From positions 179,433 through 243,432 of the forward strand of contig NZ_KQ948777.1 in the NCBI RefSeq assembly GCF_001514205.1: a stretch of 64,000 bases of DNA. Reading direction: 5' to 3'. The position numbers and the translations under genes were made by a program. Of this stretch, positions 43,711-52,160 are shown piece by piece. Positions within the stretch are counted from its first letter, which is position 1, and the number at the start of each line of letters is the position of its first letter. The stretch comes from Streptomyces griseoruber (lineage in GTDB: Bacteria; Actinomycetota; Actinomycetes; Streptomycetales; Streptomycetaceae). The notes under the pieces were generated by a model that worked only from the letters and a program-made list of their open reading frames with translations, ran no database searches and was not told the DNA's origin.

Positions 43711-44142
43711 TCAGTAGCCGCGGTACTGCTGGTTGTTGTACGGGTCCTGGTACTGCGGCGCGGCCGGCCGGGGAGCGGCGGGGCGCATGGCCTCGTAGCC
43801 CATTCCGGGCGCCGCCGGGCGCGGCTGCTGCGGCATCTGCGGACCCGGGTAACCGCGGGGCGCGGCGGCCTGCGGCGGGATGTACGCCGCGGGCGCCTGC
43901 TGCAGCGGCGAGGGCTGCTGCGCCTGCGGGTAGCCGTAGGACGCCTGCGACGGGCCCGCCGGGAGGGCGGGCAGTGCCGACGGCAGCGCGGGCAGGTTGC
44001 TGCTGCTCGGCGTGTCGTAGGCGGCGGGGACCCGGATCGGGGCGATCTGCGGGGTGCCTCGCTCAGCCACGAGCGAGTCGTAGATCGGGGTGTCCGGGAA
44101 GGCGGAGTAGTAGCCGCCATAGGTGGAGCGGGGGGAGGTCAT
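43711..44142 (-). CDS. Pro/Gln-rich low-complexity protein (DUF6643-like)
   Basis: 143 residues. A conserved-looking N-terminus (MTSPRSTYGGYYSAFPDTPIYDSLVAERGTPQIAPIRVP-type) is followed by about 95 residues rich in P, Q, A and Y, ending YNNQQYRGY. It is probably disordered and has no signal peptide. From memory it matches a Streptomyces-only family (DUF6643); function unknown. ATG at 44142 with only a weak ribosome-binding site. It is divergent from the TerD gene. Confidence 0.7.
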   Translation of the reverse strand: MTSPRSTYGGYYSAFPDTPIYDSLVAERGTPQIAPIRVPAAYDTPSSSNLPALPSALPALPAGPSQASYGYPQAQQPSPLQQAPAAYIPPQAAAPRGYPGPQMPQQPRPAAPGMGYEAMRPAAPRPAAPQYQDPYNNQQYRGY

Positions 44143-44444
44143 GGCACATAAGTTAAGCCCACGATGTGCTGGTTGGGGAGACCGATAAGAGGGTTGATTT
44201 CCGTGTCGGCAGTGCCCTCCGATCCCCAATGCGAGCGAACATGGGGAAAAGGGGCGTCGGGCAGTGGCCTGATCGTGTAAAAGCCGAGTTCCGGGCGGGT
44301 TACCGGAGGGTCGGGGCCGGTCGTTCCTGTGCCTTTCCTGGGCCTGCGCCGTCCTGCGGAATAGGTTGACCGGGTAGACAACCGTCAGGCGTCGGCGCGC
44401 GGCCCGGCGCAGCGAAAGCCGAAGCGAAAGTCGAGGGGGCGGAC
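44143..44444. other. 302-bp divergent gap, no gene seen
   Basis: Less GC-rich near 44143-44230 and probably holding promoters for the leftward low-complexity gene and the rightward TerD gene. GAGGGGGCGGAC just before 44445 is the ribosome-binding site of the latter. No clear inverted repeat was found. Confidence 0.4.
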
Positions 44445-45776
44445 ATGTCGATGCCGAAGGGTTCCAACACCCCGGTGCCGACCACGGCGCTGCGGGTCGA
44501 GCTGGGCTGGCGCTCGGGGCCCGGGGTGCCCGACGCGGACGCCTCGGCGCTGCTGCTGGTGGGCGGGAAGGTGCGGTCCGACGCCGACTTCGTCTTCTAC
44601 AACCAGCCGGCCCACTCCTCGGGGGCGGTCCGCCACGAGGGCAAGAGCACGGCCGGCGGCCGGGTGACCGACACCCTGCTCGTCGACCTCGCGCGCGTGG
44701 AGCCCTCGATCGAGACCGTCGTGCTGGCCGCCTCCGCCGACGGCGGCAGCTTCGCGCGGCTGCCCGACCTCTACATCGAGGTACGGGACGCGGCGCAGGG
44801 CACCGTCGCCGCACGGTTCGACAGCACCGGCGCCACGGTCGAAACCGCATTCGTGCTGGGCGAGTTCTACCGGCGCCAGGGTGCCTGGAAGTTCCGTGCC
44901 GTCGGGCAGGGGTACGCGACCGGCCTCGAGGGACTGGCCACGGACTTCGGTATCACCGTCGACGAGCCGCAGCACGCGGCACCCCCGGTTCCCCCGTCGC
45001 CGCCGCCCGTGCCGCCCACGGTCCCGGCCCCGCCGCCCCCGTCGGCCCAGCCGACCATGCCCGCGCTGCCGGTCACCGTGCCCCCGCCCGTCCACCAGGC
45101 CCCGCCGCCCCCGCCGCCGGCCCCGCCCGCCGGCCCGGTCCGGCTGACCAAGGTGACGCTCACCAAGGCCGCCCCCGCGGTGTCCCTCGCCAAACAGGGC
45201 GGCACCTCGGGGGTCATGCGCGTGAACCTCAACTGGGAGGTGCGCAGACAGTTCTCGGGCTGGGGCAGCAAGCGCGGCCGTGCCGTCGCCCTCCACAACG
45301 ACCTCGACCTCGACCTGTGCGCCCTGTTCGAGCTCGCCGACGGCCGCAAGGGTGTCGTCCAGGCCCTCGGCAACGCCTTCGGCGCGCTGCACCAGCCGCC
45401 GTACATCCACCTCGACGGCGACGACCGCACCGGGGCCGTCGCCAGCGGCGAGAACCTCACCATCAACCTCGACCACCGGAACGACTTCCGGCGCATCCTC
45501 GTCTTCGTCACCATCTACGAAGGAGCCCGTTCCTTCGCCGACCTGCATGCGACGGTCACCCTGCAACCCCAGTTCGGCGCCGCGGTCGACTTCTCCCTCG
45601 ACGAGTGCACCGTCCCCTCGACCGTGTGCGCGCTCGCGCTGATCACCCACCAGGGCGGCGATCTCATCGTCCAGCGGGAGGCCCGCTATCTCGTGCCCGA
45701 CCGCGGGGTCAGCCCGCAGCGGACCGTCGACCGCGTCTACAACTGGGGCATGAACTGGACACCGGGCCGCAAATAG
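44445..45776 (+). CDS. TerD-type stress protein with two TerD domains
   Basis: 443 residues. The first TerD domain spans about 1-175 (LGWRSGPGVPDADASALLL, SDADFVFYNQP, and GEFYRRQGAWKFRAVGQGYATGL). A proline-rich linker spans about 179-232. A second, diverged TerD-like domain runs to the end (DLDLDLCALFEL, HLDGDDRTG, GENLTINLD). Acidic residues in the domains match the calcium sites of TerD. In streptomycetes such proteins are linked to stress resistance and development rather than to tellurite alone. ATG at 44445. Confidence 0.87.
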   Translation: MSMPKGSNTPVPTTALRVELGWRSGPGVPDADASALLLVGGKVRSDADFVFYNQPAHSSGAVRHEGKSTAGGRVTDTLLVDLARVEPSIETVVLAASADGGSFARLPDLYIEVRDAAQGTVAARFDSTGATVETAFVLGEFYRRQGAWKFRAVGQGYATGLEGLATDFGITVDEPQHAAPPVPPSPPPVPPTVPAPPPPSAQPTMPALPVTVPPPVHQAPPPPPPAPPAGPVRLTKVTLTKAAPAVSLAKQGGTSGVMRVNLNWEVRRQFSGWGSKRGRAVALHNDLDLDLCALFELADGRKGVVQALGNAFGALHQPPYIHLDGDDRTGAVASGENLTINLDHRNDFRRILVFVTIYEGARSFADLHATVTLQPQFGAAVDFSLDECTVPSTVCALALITHQGGDLIVQREARYLVPDRGVSPQRTVDRVYNWGMNWTPGRK

Positions 45777-45792
45777 CCCCTTCCCGAGACCC

Positions 45793-46968
45793 TCAGCCCT
45801 CGTCGGTCACGGCGTCCGGACGGGCGTAGGTGCGGCCCTTCCAGGCCGCGCCCCGCCCCCGGTAGTGCTGCACGGCGGAATCCACCGTCATCAGCAGGTA
45901 CAGGAACGCGGTGAACGGCAGCAGCGGCGCGAGCCACAGCGGCTGCCCGTAATGGCGGAGCATGGGCATGTACGTCCCCGTCATCACCAGCCATGCCAGG
46001 CCGCCGAGCAGCGCGGTGGGCGTGGCGCCGACGGCGAGCCCGGCGGCCAGGGCCAGCGGCGGCACCAGATACACCAGCGCCAGGCCGAGCACCGTACCGG
46101 TCAGGAGCAGGGGACTGTGCCGCAGTTGCGCGTAGGCGCTGCGCGAGACCATCCGCCACAGGTCGTGCAGCCTCGGATAGGGGCGCACGCTGTCCACCCG
46201 CTCGGCCAGCCCCAGCCAGATGTGGCCGCCCGAACGCTTCACCGCGCGCGCGAGCGCCACGTCGTCGATGACCGCATGGCGGATGGCCTCCGGGATCCGC
46301 GCCCGCTCGGCCGCCTCGGCGCGCAGCAGCACACAGCCGCCCGCCGCGGCCGCCGTCCGCGCCCCGCGCCGCCCGATCCGGCGGAAGGGATACAGCTGGG
46401 CGAAGAAATAGACGAACGCCGGCACGACCAGCCGCTCCCACAGGCTCTCCACCCGCAGCCGCGCCATCTGCGACACGACGTCGAAGCCCCCGGTGCGTGC
46501 CGCCGCGACCAGCTGCCGCAGGCTGTCGGGCGCGTGCGCGATGTCGGCGTCCGTCAGCAGCAGATACTCGGGCCCACGCGCGCGTGCCAGCGCGATGCCG
46601 TGCCGCACCGCCCACAGCTTCCCCGTCCAGCCCGCCGGCGGTTCGCCCGGCGAGCCCACGGTCAGCGGCAGTCCGCCGTGCCGCCGCGCGAGTTCGCGTG
46701 CGAGGTGCCCGGTGCCGTCCGAGCTGCCGTCGTCGACGAGGAACACCTCGGCGCGCCCCGGATAGTCCTGCGCGAGCAGCGACGGCAGGCTCGCGGGCAG
46801 CACCGCCGCCTCGTCGCGCGCGGGGACGACCACGCACACCGGTGGCCACTCCTCCGGCTCGCGCCGGGCCGGCAGCCTGACATCCGTGCGCCAGAAGAAG
46901 CCCTGACAGAGCGACAGCCACACCCAGGCGGCCAGGGACACGGCGGCGATCCACACGACGGCGCTCAC
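45793..46968 (-). CDS. Membrane family 2 glycosyltransferase (HpnB-like)
   Basis: 391 residues. An N-terminal helix, then a GT-A domain: VCVVVPARDEAAVLPASL, VDDGSSDGTG, LLTDADIAHAPDSL (the DxD-type motif), the acceptor Asp pair region AVIDDVALARAVKRSGG and an RxxRW-like stretch (LRHSPLLL region). Three or four C-terminal membrane helices follow. This resembles hopene-associated HpnB-type glycosyltransferases, but the acceptor cannot be told from sequence. GTG at 46968. It is convergent with the TerD gene and shares a short divergent promoter region with the racemase gene. Confidence 0.82.
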   Translation of the reverse strand: MSAVVWIAAVSLAAWVWLSLCQGFFWRTDVRLPARREPEEWPPVCVVVPARDEAAVLPASLPSLLAQDYPGRAEVFLVDDGSSDGTGHLARELARRHGGLPLTVGSPGEPPAGWTGKLWAVRHGIALARARGPEYLLLTDADIAHAPDSLRQLVAAARTGGFDVVSQMARLRVESLWERLVVPAFVYFFAQLYPFRRIGRRGARTAAAAGGCVLLRAEAAERARIPEAIRHAVIDDVALARAVKRSGGHIWLGLAERVDSVRPYPRLHDLWRMVSRSAYAQLRHSPLLLTGTVLGLALVYLVPPLALAAGLAVGATPTALLGGLAWLVMTGTYMPMLRHYGQPLWLAPLLPFTAFLYLLMTVDSAVQHYRGRGAAWKGRTYARPDAVTDEG

Positions 46969-47025
46969 CCGCGCAGTCTGCCCCACCCCGCCGGTCCGCA
47001 GCAGCACATCGTCTATGGTGGCCGG

Positions 47026-47811
47026 GTGAAGATCGCGCTCATGGACTCCGGAATCGGGCTGCTGGCGGCCACCGCCGCGGTACGGCGTCTGCGACCCGAC
47101 GCCGATCTCGTGCTCTCCCTCGACCCCGACGGCATGCCCTGGGGCCCGCGCACCCCGCAGGACCTCACCGCGCGCGCGGTGGCCGTCGCCGAGGCCGCGG
47201 CCGCCCACCGCCCCGACGCCCTGATCGTCGGCTGCAACACCGCGACCGTGCACGCCCTGCCCGCTCTGCGCGCCCGCCTCGAACCGGGCATCCCGGTCAT
47301 CGGCACCGTCCCCGCGATCAAGCCGGCCGCGGCCGGCGGCGGCCCTGTCGCCATCTGGGCCACCCCCGCCACCACCGGCAGTCCCTACCAGCGCGGTCTG
47401 ATCGAGGACCACGCCGGCGGGGTCACCGTCGCCGAGGTCCCGTGCTGGGGCCTCGCCGAGGCCGTCGAACACGCGGACGAGACGGCGATCGCCTCCGCTG
47501 TCGCCGCGGCCGCCGCCCTCACTCCCGGGGACGTCACGACCGTCGTCCTGGGCTGCACCCATTACGAGCTGGTCGCCGACCGCATCCGTACCGCCGTCCA
47601 GCGCCCCGGCCGGCCGCCCCTGGTCCTGCACGGTTCGGCCGGTGCCGTCGCCGCACAGGCCCTGCGCCGCATCGGGGCGGCGCCCGAGCCCGGGACGACC
47701 GGTCTCGGCTCCGTGACCGTTCTGCTCAGCGGCCGCGAGGGCGGCCTCCCGCAGCCCGCCCTGGCGTACGCGGAAGGCCGGCTGCTCCAGACCGTCACTC
47801 CCGCCCCGTGA
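47026..47811 (+). CDS. Aspartate/glutamate racemase family protein
   Basis: 261 residues, the MurI length. The catalytic sets are visible: DSGIG at residues 7-11, GCNTATVHALP with the first Cys, GTVPAIKPAA, and GCTHYEL with the second Cys. Both acid/base cysteines are present, so it could interconvert L- and D-glutamate for peptidoglycan. Sequence around PDADLVLSLDPDGMPWG differs from housekeeping MurI, so it may be a paralogue. The GTG at 47026 has TATGGT six bases upstream and no strong ribosome-binding site. Confidence 0.85.
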   Translation: MKIALMDSGIGLLAATAAVRRLRPDADLVLSLDPDGMPWGPRTPQDLTARAVAVAEAAAAHRPDALIVGCNTATVHALPALRARLEPGIPVIGTVPAIKPAAAGGGPVAIWATPATTGSPYQRGLIEDHAGGVTVAEVPCWGLAEAVEHADETAIASAVAAAAALTPGDVTTVVLGCTHYELVADRIRTAVQRPGRPPLVLHGSAGAVAAQALRRIGAAPEPGTTGLGSVTVLLSGREGGLPQPALAYAEGRLLQTVTPAP

Positions 47812-47919
47812 CCGGCGGTCACCGGCAGTAGCACCCGGTCCCGTGCGCCGCCGCCACTCGGCACAGTCACCCTGTGCGACGCCCTGGCCGCGCAGGGAAA
47901 CCTGAGTAACCTCATGTAT

Positions 47920-48477
47920 ATGAGGGACCACTCCCACGTTCACCCTCCGGGCGAGGACACTCCGGCTCCCGACGTCTGGACCGGGCGCGCCACGAACCGG
48001 TTCCAGTGGCTGCTCGCGCTGGCCGGCGCCGCCTGCATGGCGCTCGGCATCGAGCTGGCCGTCGACTCCGCCTGGACGTCCGGCACCGCTCCCCTCGTCA
48101 TGTCCGTCGTCGGCTGCATCGCCGCCGGACTGCTGGTTCTCTTCGGCACCCTCGCCTTCGTCCACGTCGACCTCAAGCTCGACCAGGACGCGGTGGAGGT
48201 GCGCTGCGGCCACATCGGTGTGCCCCGCCGCCGGATCCCGCTCTCGCATGTCGCCGGCGCCGACTTCGACCCCTGCGTCACCCCGCGCCACTGGGGCGGC
48301 TGGGGCTACCGCTGGCGCCCCGAGAAGGGCACCGCCGTCGTCGTACGCCGTGGCGAGGGCGTGGTGCTGCGGCTGTGGGACGGCCATACGTTCACGATCA
48401 CCGTGGACGAGGCCGAGTCCGCCGTGGAGGCGATCAGAGCCCGGCTGCGGTCGCGGACGCCCGGCCCGGCCCTGTGA
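47920..48477 (+). CDS. Two-span membrane protein with a PH-like tail
   Basis: 185 residues. Two membrane helices (FQWLLALAGAACMALGIEL and MSVVGCIAAGLLVLFGTLAF) are followed by a cytoplasmic beta-rich part (VDLKLDQDAVEVRCGHIGVPRRRIPLSHVAGADF, VVVRRGEGVVLRLWDGHTFTI) that looks like a bacterial PH fold. Function unknown. ATGs at 47914 and 47920 are in frame. The second is preferred because TAACCT at 47907-47912 would then be a -10 hexamer seven bases ahead. Confidence 0.7.
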   Translation: MRDHSHVHPPGEDTPAPDVWTGRATNRFQWLLALAGAACMALGIELAVDSAWTSGTAPLVMSVVGCIAAGLLVLFGTLAFVHVDLKLDQDAVEVRCGHIGVPRRRIPLSHVAGADFDPCVTPRHWGGWGYRWRPEKGTAVVVRRGEGVVLRLWDGHTFTITVDEAESAVEAIRARLRSRTPGPAL

Positions 48478-48495
48478 CCCTGGTTCTCCCGGACG

Positions 48496-49566
48496 TCAGA
48501 CGACAGGCCTGTCGCGTTCCCTGCTCGATCCGGCCGACAGCCCGGACACCGGCTCGTCGGCCAGCGGCCGGGCCGTCGCCAGGCCCGCCAGGAGGCCCGC
48601 ACCGACCGACACCGTCGTGAAACTCAGCGCGTTGCCGACGGCGGAGAGCGCCGCGAGGGCGGTGAGCGCGGCTCCCGCCGTGAGGACCACCGGCGTGGGA
48701 CGGGGCGCGCGCCACAGCGCGAACAGCACCCAGCCGTACGCCGCCGCGAGCAGCAGCACTCCTACGGCACCCTGTTCCGCCGCCAGCTGCAGGGGCGCCG
48801 AGTGCGGCTTGCCGTCGGAGAGCGTCGACTGCGCCGCCGTGGCGCTCAGCTCCCCGAAGCGGCCGGGCCCCACACCGAGCCCGCCGTGGCCGTGGGCCAG
48901 GTGCAGGGCGTCACGCCAGAGGGCGACCCGTCGCGGTGTGAGCTGGTCCGCCAGGGACGAGACCAGGTCGGCGGGCAGCGCGTTCCCGGCGACCGCCCAG
49001 GTCAGACCGGTCACCGCGGCCGTGGCGAGGGCCAGCCCGGCGAGGGCCGGACCCCGGTGGCGCATCCGCCCCGCGGCCAGTGAGCACAACAGGACGGCAC
49101 AGCACGCCACCACCGCCGCGACCGAGCCCAGGGCGGCCCCGGCCACCACGACACCGCAGGCCAGCAGCCGCAGGGCGAGCCGCAGCAGCGGCACGGGCGT
49201 CGCCCAGGCGGCGCAGCACGCGGCACCCGCCGACAGCGCGAGCACCGCGGCGGTGGCACCCGCGTGGCCCAGTGGCGAGGCGATCTCCGGTCCCGGCGCG
49301 AGCCGGGGCAGTGCCACGGTCAGGGTGAGCCCGGTCAGCGCCGCGGCGCACGGCGCGGCCACCGGCAGCAGCACTCCGCAGATCCGCCCCGTCGCATAGC
49401 CGGCCGCGACGGCCAGCACCGCGAGAAGGACGCCCTCGGGCCGTCCGCCGTCCACGGCCGCGCTGACCAGCGACCACACGGCGCAGGCCCCCAGCACGGC
49501 CACCCCGGCCGCGTCGGAGACGTTGCGTCTCTCTCCTTCGGCGTCCGCGCCCGCCGCCGACGTCAT
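48496..49566 (-). CDS. Multi-span membrane protein, O-antigen ligase-like
   Basis: 356 residues with about ten hydrophobic helices. The stretch WRDALHLAHGHGGLGVGPGRFGELS is the signature loop of O-antigen ligase/polymerase (Wzy-like) proteins, with HSAPLQLAAEQGAVGVLLL carrying the conserved His and Glu. In a Gram-positive it may polymerise or attach an exported polysaccharide. The ATG at 49566 (MTSAAGAD) is chosen as the first start before the membrane core. A longer frame exists upstream. Confidence 0.72.
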   Translation of the reverse strand: MTSAAGADAEGERRNVSDAAGVAVLGACAVWSLVSAAVDGGRPEGVLLAVLAVAAGYATGRICGVLLPVAAPCAAALTGLTLTVALPRLAPGPEIASPLGHAGATAAVLALSAGAACCAAWATPVPLLRLALRLLACGVVVAGAALGSVAAVVACCAVLLCSLAAGRMRHRGPALAGLALATAAVTGLTWAVAGNALPADLVSSLADQLTPRRVALWRDALHLAHGHGGLGVGPGRFGELSATAAQSTLSDGKPHSAPLQLAAEQGAVGVLLLAAAYGWVLFALWRAPRPTPVVLTAGAALTALAALSAVGNALSFTTVSVGAGLLAGLATARPLADEPVSGLSAGSSRERDRPVV

Positions 49567-49784
49567 CCCCGTGGAACCCGTGGACCCCACCAGACCCCCC
49601 GAACCCGGTCGCCCCCGGCCAGTACCACCCCGGACGTCTGTGCGAACGGGGTTCTGGCACACCGTAACGGCTGATGGGCGGTTTGTGGATGAGCTGTGCC
49701 GGGGTCGTGCGCGACGCACGGTCCACAGGGTGCCGCCGTGGACCGTGCTGTCGGCCAAAAGGTGACCCGCCGTACACTCCCGGA

Positions 49785-51401
49785 GTGACCGTCACCGCAA
49801 CTTCCGTGGGCCAGCCCGACCAGCTCGAGCCCCAGACCACGCCGGTTTCCCGCCGCGCGCGGCTGCTGCGCCTCCTGCCCGCCGCCGCGGCGGCGCTCGC
49901 CGGAGTGCTGCTCTACGTCAGCTTCCCGCCCCGGACCGTGTGGTGGCTGGCCCTGCCCGCCTTCGCGGTCTTCGGCTGGGTGCTGCGCGGCCGCACCTGG
50001 AAGGCGGCGCTGGGCCTCGGCTACCTGTTCGGCCTGGGCTTCCTGCTGCCGCTCCTCGTGTGGACCGGCGTCGAGGTCGGCCCCGGCCCCTGGCTCGCCC
50101 TGGTGGCCATCGAGGCGGTCTTCATCGCCCTGGTCGGTGTCGGAATCGCCAGGGTCTCGAAGCTGCCGGCCTGGCCGGTGTGGGCGGCGGCCCTCTGGAC
50201 GGCGGGCGAGGCGGCACGCGCGCGTGTGCCGTTCCACGGCTTCCCCTGGGGCAAGATCGCCTTCGGTCAGGCGGACGGTGTCTTCCTGCCGCTCGCCGCG
50301 CTCGGCGGCACCCCGGTCCTCGGTTTCGCCGTCGTCCTGTGCGGTTTCGGTCTCTACGAGACGGTCCGGCTGATCCTGGACCGCCGGCGCACGGGTGAGG
50401 TGCGCAGGTCCGCCGCCGCGGTGGCCCTGCTCAGCCTGGCCGTTCCCGTCGGCGCCGCCCTGGCCTCGCGCTCCCTGGTGAGCGACAAGGCGGAGGACGG
50501 CACCGCGACGGTCGCCGTCATCCAGGGCAACGTGCCCCGCCTCGGCCTGGACTTCAACTCCCAGCGCCGCGCCGTCCTCGACTACCACGCGCGGGAGACG
50601 GAACGGCTGGCCGCCGAGGTCAAGGCGGGCAAGAAGCCGCAGCCCGACTTCGTGCTGTGGCCCGAGAACTCCTCCGACATCGACCCCTTCGCCTACGCGG
50701 ACGCGGCCGCCGTCATCGACAAGGCCGCCAAGGCCATCGGTGTGCCCATCTCGGTCGGCGGAGTCGTCGAGCGCGACGGCAAGCTCTACAACGAGCAGAT
50801 CCTCTGGGACCCCGAGACGGGCCCCACCCAGACCTACGACAAGCGCCAGATCCAGCCGTTCGGCGAGTACCTCCCGCTGCGCTCCCTGATCGGCGCGATC
50901 AACAGCGACTGGACCTCGATGGTCCGCCAGGACTTCAGCCGGGGCACCAAGCCGGGCGTGTTCACCATGGACGACACGAAGGTGGGCCTGGTCACCTGCT
51001 ACGAGGCCGCCTTCGACTGGGCGGTGCGCTCCGAGGTCACCGACGGCGCCCAGCTGATCTCCGTGCCCAGCAACAACGCCACCTTCGACCGCAGCGAGAT
51101 GACCTACCAGCAGCTCGCCATGTCCCGCGTCCGCGCCGTCGAGCACAGCCGCACCGTGACCGTGCCCGTCACCAGCGGCGTCAGCGCGATCATCATGCCG
51201 GACGGCACGATCACCCAGAAGACCGGCATGTTCGTCGCGGACAACCTGGTGCAGAAGGTGCCGCTGCGGTCCTCCGAGACGCCCGCGACCCGGCTCGGGA
51301 TCCTCCCGGAGATCGCCCTGGTGCTCGTCGCCGCGGGCGGTCTGGGCTGGGCGGCCGCCGCGGGCGTACGCGCCCGGCGGGGTGTCGGCGCCCAGGCGTA
51401 G
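49785..51401 (+). CDS. lnt: Apolipoprotein N-acyltransferase
   Basis: 538 residues: six or so N-terminal membrane helices, then a nitrilase-type domain. The catalytic triad is readable as Glu about 294 in FVLWPENSSDID, Lys about 353 in TYDKRQIQPFGEY and Cys about 405 in LVTCYEAAFDW. It adds a third acyl chain to the N-terminal Cys of lipoproteins, for which the siderophore-binding lipoprotein in this window is a possible client. GTG at 49785 with GGAG adjoining and TACACT at 49773-49778, so a leaderless message is possible. Streptomycetes often have two lnt copies; which one this is cannot be told. Confidence 0.92.
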   Translation: MTVTATSVGQPDQLEPQTTPVSRRARLLRLLPAAAAALAGVLLYVSFPPRTVWWLALPAFAVFGWVLRGRTWKAALGLGYLFGLGFLLPLLVWTGVEVGPGPWLALVAIEAVFIALVGVGIARVSKLPAWPVWAAALWTAGEAARARVPFHGFPWGKIAFGQADGVFLPLAALGGTPVLGFAVVLCGFGLYETVRLILDRRRTGEVRRSAAAVALLSLAVPVGAALASRSLVSDKAEDGTATVAVIQGNVPRLGLDFNSQRRAVLDYHARETERLAAEVKAGKKPQPDFVLWPENSSDIDPFAYADAAAVIDKAAKAIGVPISVGGVVERDGKLYNEQILWDPETGPTQTYDKRQIQPFGEYLPLRSLIGAINSDWTSMVRQDFSRGTKPGVFTMDDTKVGLVTCYEAAFDWAVRSEVTDGAQLISVPSNNATFDRSEMTYQQLAMSRVRAVEHSRTVTVPVTSGVSAIIMPDGTITQKTGMFVADNLVQKVPLRSSETPATRLGILPEIALVLVAAGGLGWAAAAGVRARRGVGAQA

Positions 51402-51436
51402 TCCGGCGGGGGACCGGTCCGGTTAGGGTCGGTCCC

Positions 51437-51916
51437 ATGCCGACTCCTGAGTTCATCACCGAGATCCGGGCCTCCGCCGGTCACCAGCTCCTGTGGCTCC
51501 CCGGCGTCAGCGCCGTCGTCTTCGACGACCGGGGACGCGTACTGCTGGGACAGCGCGCGGACAACGGTCAGTGGACCGTGATCACCGGCATCCCGGACCC
51601 GGGCGAGCAGCCCGCGGACTGCGCGGTGCGGGAGGTGGAGGAGGAGACGGGCGTGCACTGCGTGCCCGAACGCGTCGTCCTGATCCGCTCCGGGCGGCGG
51701 GTCGAGTACCCCAACGGCGACCAGTGCCAGTTCATGGACGTCACCTTCCGCTGCCGGGCCGTCGGCGGCGAGGCGCGGGTCAACGACGACGAGTCCGTCC
51801 AGGTCGGCTGGTTCGAGGTGGACGCCCTGCCGCCGATGCACGAACGCCAGGTGTTCCGCATCAAGCAGGCGCTCTCCGACGAACCCGCGTGGTTCGAGAC
51901 CACACCGGCCGAGTGA
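51437..51916 (+). CDS. Nudix hydrolase
   Basis: 159 residues. The Nudix box lies at about residues 51-73: G, five residues, E, seven residues, then REVEEETGV. VITGIPDPGEQPADCAV surrounds it and FMDVTFRCRAVGGEA follows. It cleaves a nucleoside diphosphate linked to another group; the substrate is unknown. The ATG at 51437 has TAGGGT at 51424-51429 seven bases upstream and no ribosome-binding site, so it is a leaderless candidate. It lies 35 bp after lnt. Confidence 0.9.
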   Translation: MPTPEFITEIRASAGHQLLWLPGVSAVVFDDRGRVLLGQRADNGQWTVITGIPDPGEQPADCAVREVEEETGVHCVPERVVLIRSGRRVEYPNGDQCQFMDVTFRCRAVGGEARVNDDESVQVGWFEVDALPPMHERQVFRIKQALSDEPAWFETTPAE

Positions 51917-51939
51917 GGTGCGGCCTCGACGGCGCGCAC

Positions 51940-52108
51940 TGAACGCCCGTTCGGCTGACGAAGGGTGTGTTGCGCAGGTCCGGCGGGTGCAGAGCGGCCC
52001 CGTCCGGATGCGCGTCGCCGATGACCAGCCCGTCGACGCGGCGGGCGAGCACCGTCGCACGATCTCCGAAAGCCGGGGCACGAGGACGCCGACGGCGGTG
52101 ACGTGCAT
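51940..52108 (-). pseudogene. Possible LacI-family regulator remnant
   Basis: On the minus strand VTAVGVLVPRLSE in one frame and VLARRVDGLVIGDAHPDG in the next resemble successive pieces of the first ligand-binding lobe of LacI regulators. There is no helix-turn-helix, and stops and frame changes surround the pieces. The evidence is short, so the call is tentative. Apart from this the 244-bp gap has nothing. Confidence 0.35.
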
Positions 52109-52160
52109 GGTCGCCCACCGCTCGCGGAGAAGACGCGGCGTCGAGATGCGCTGCCGTGAG

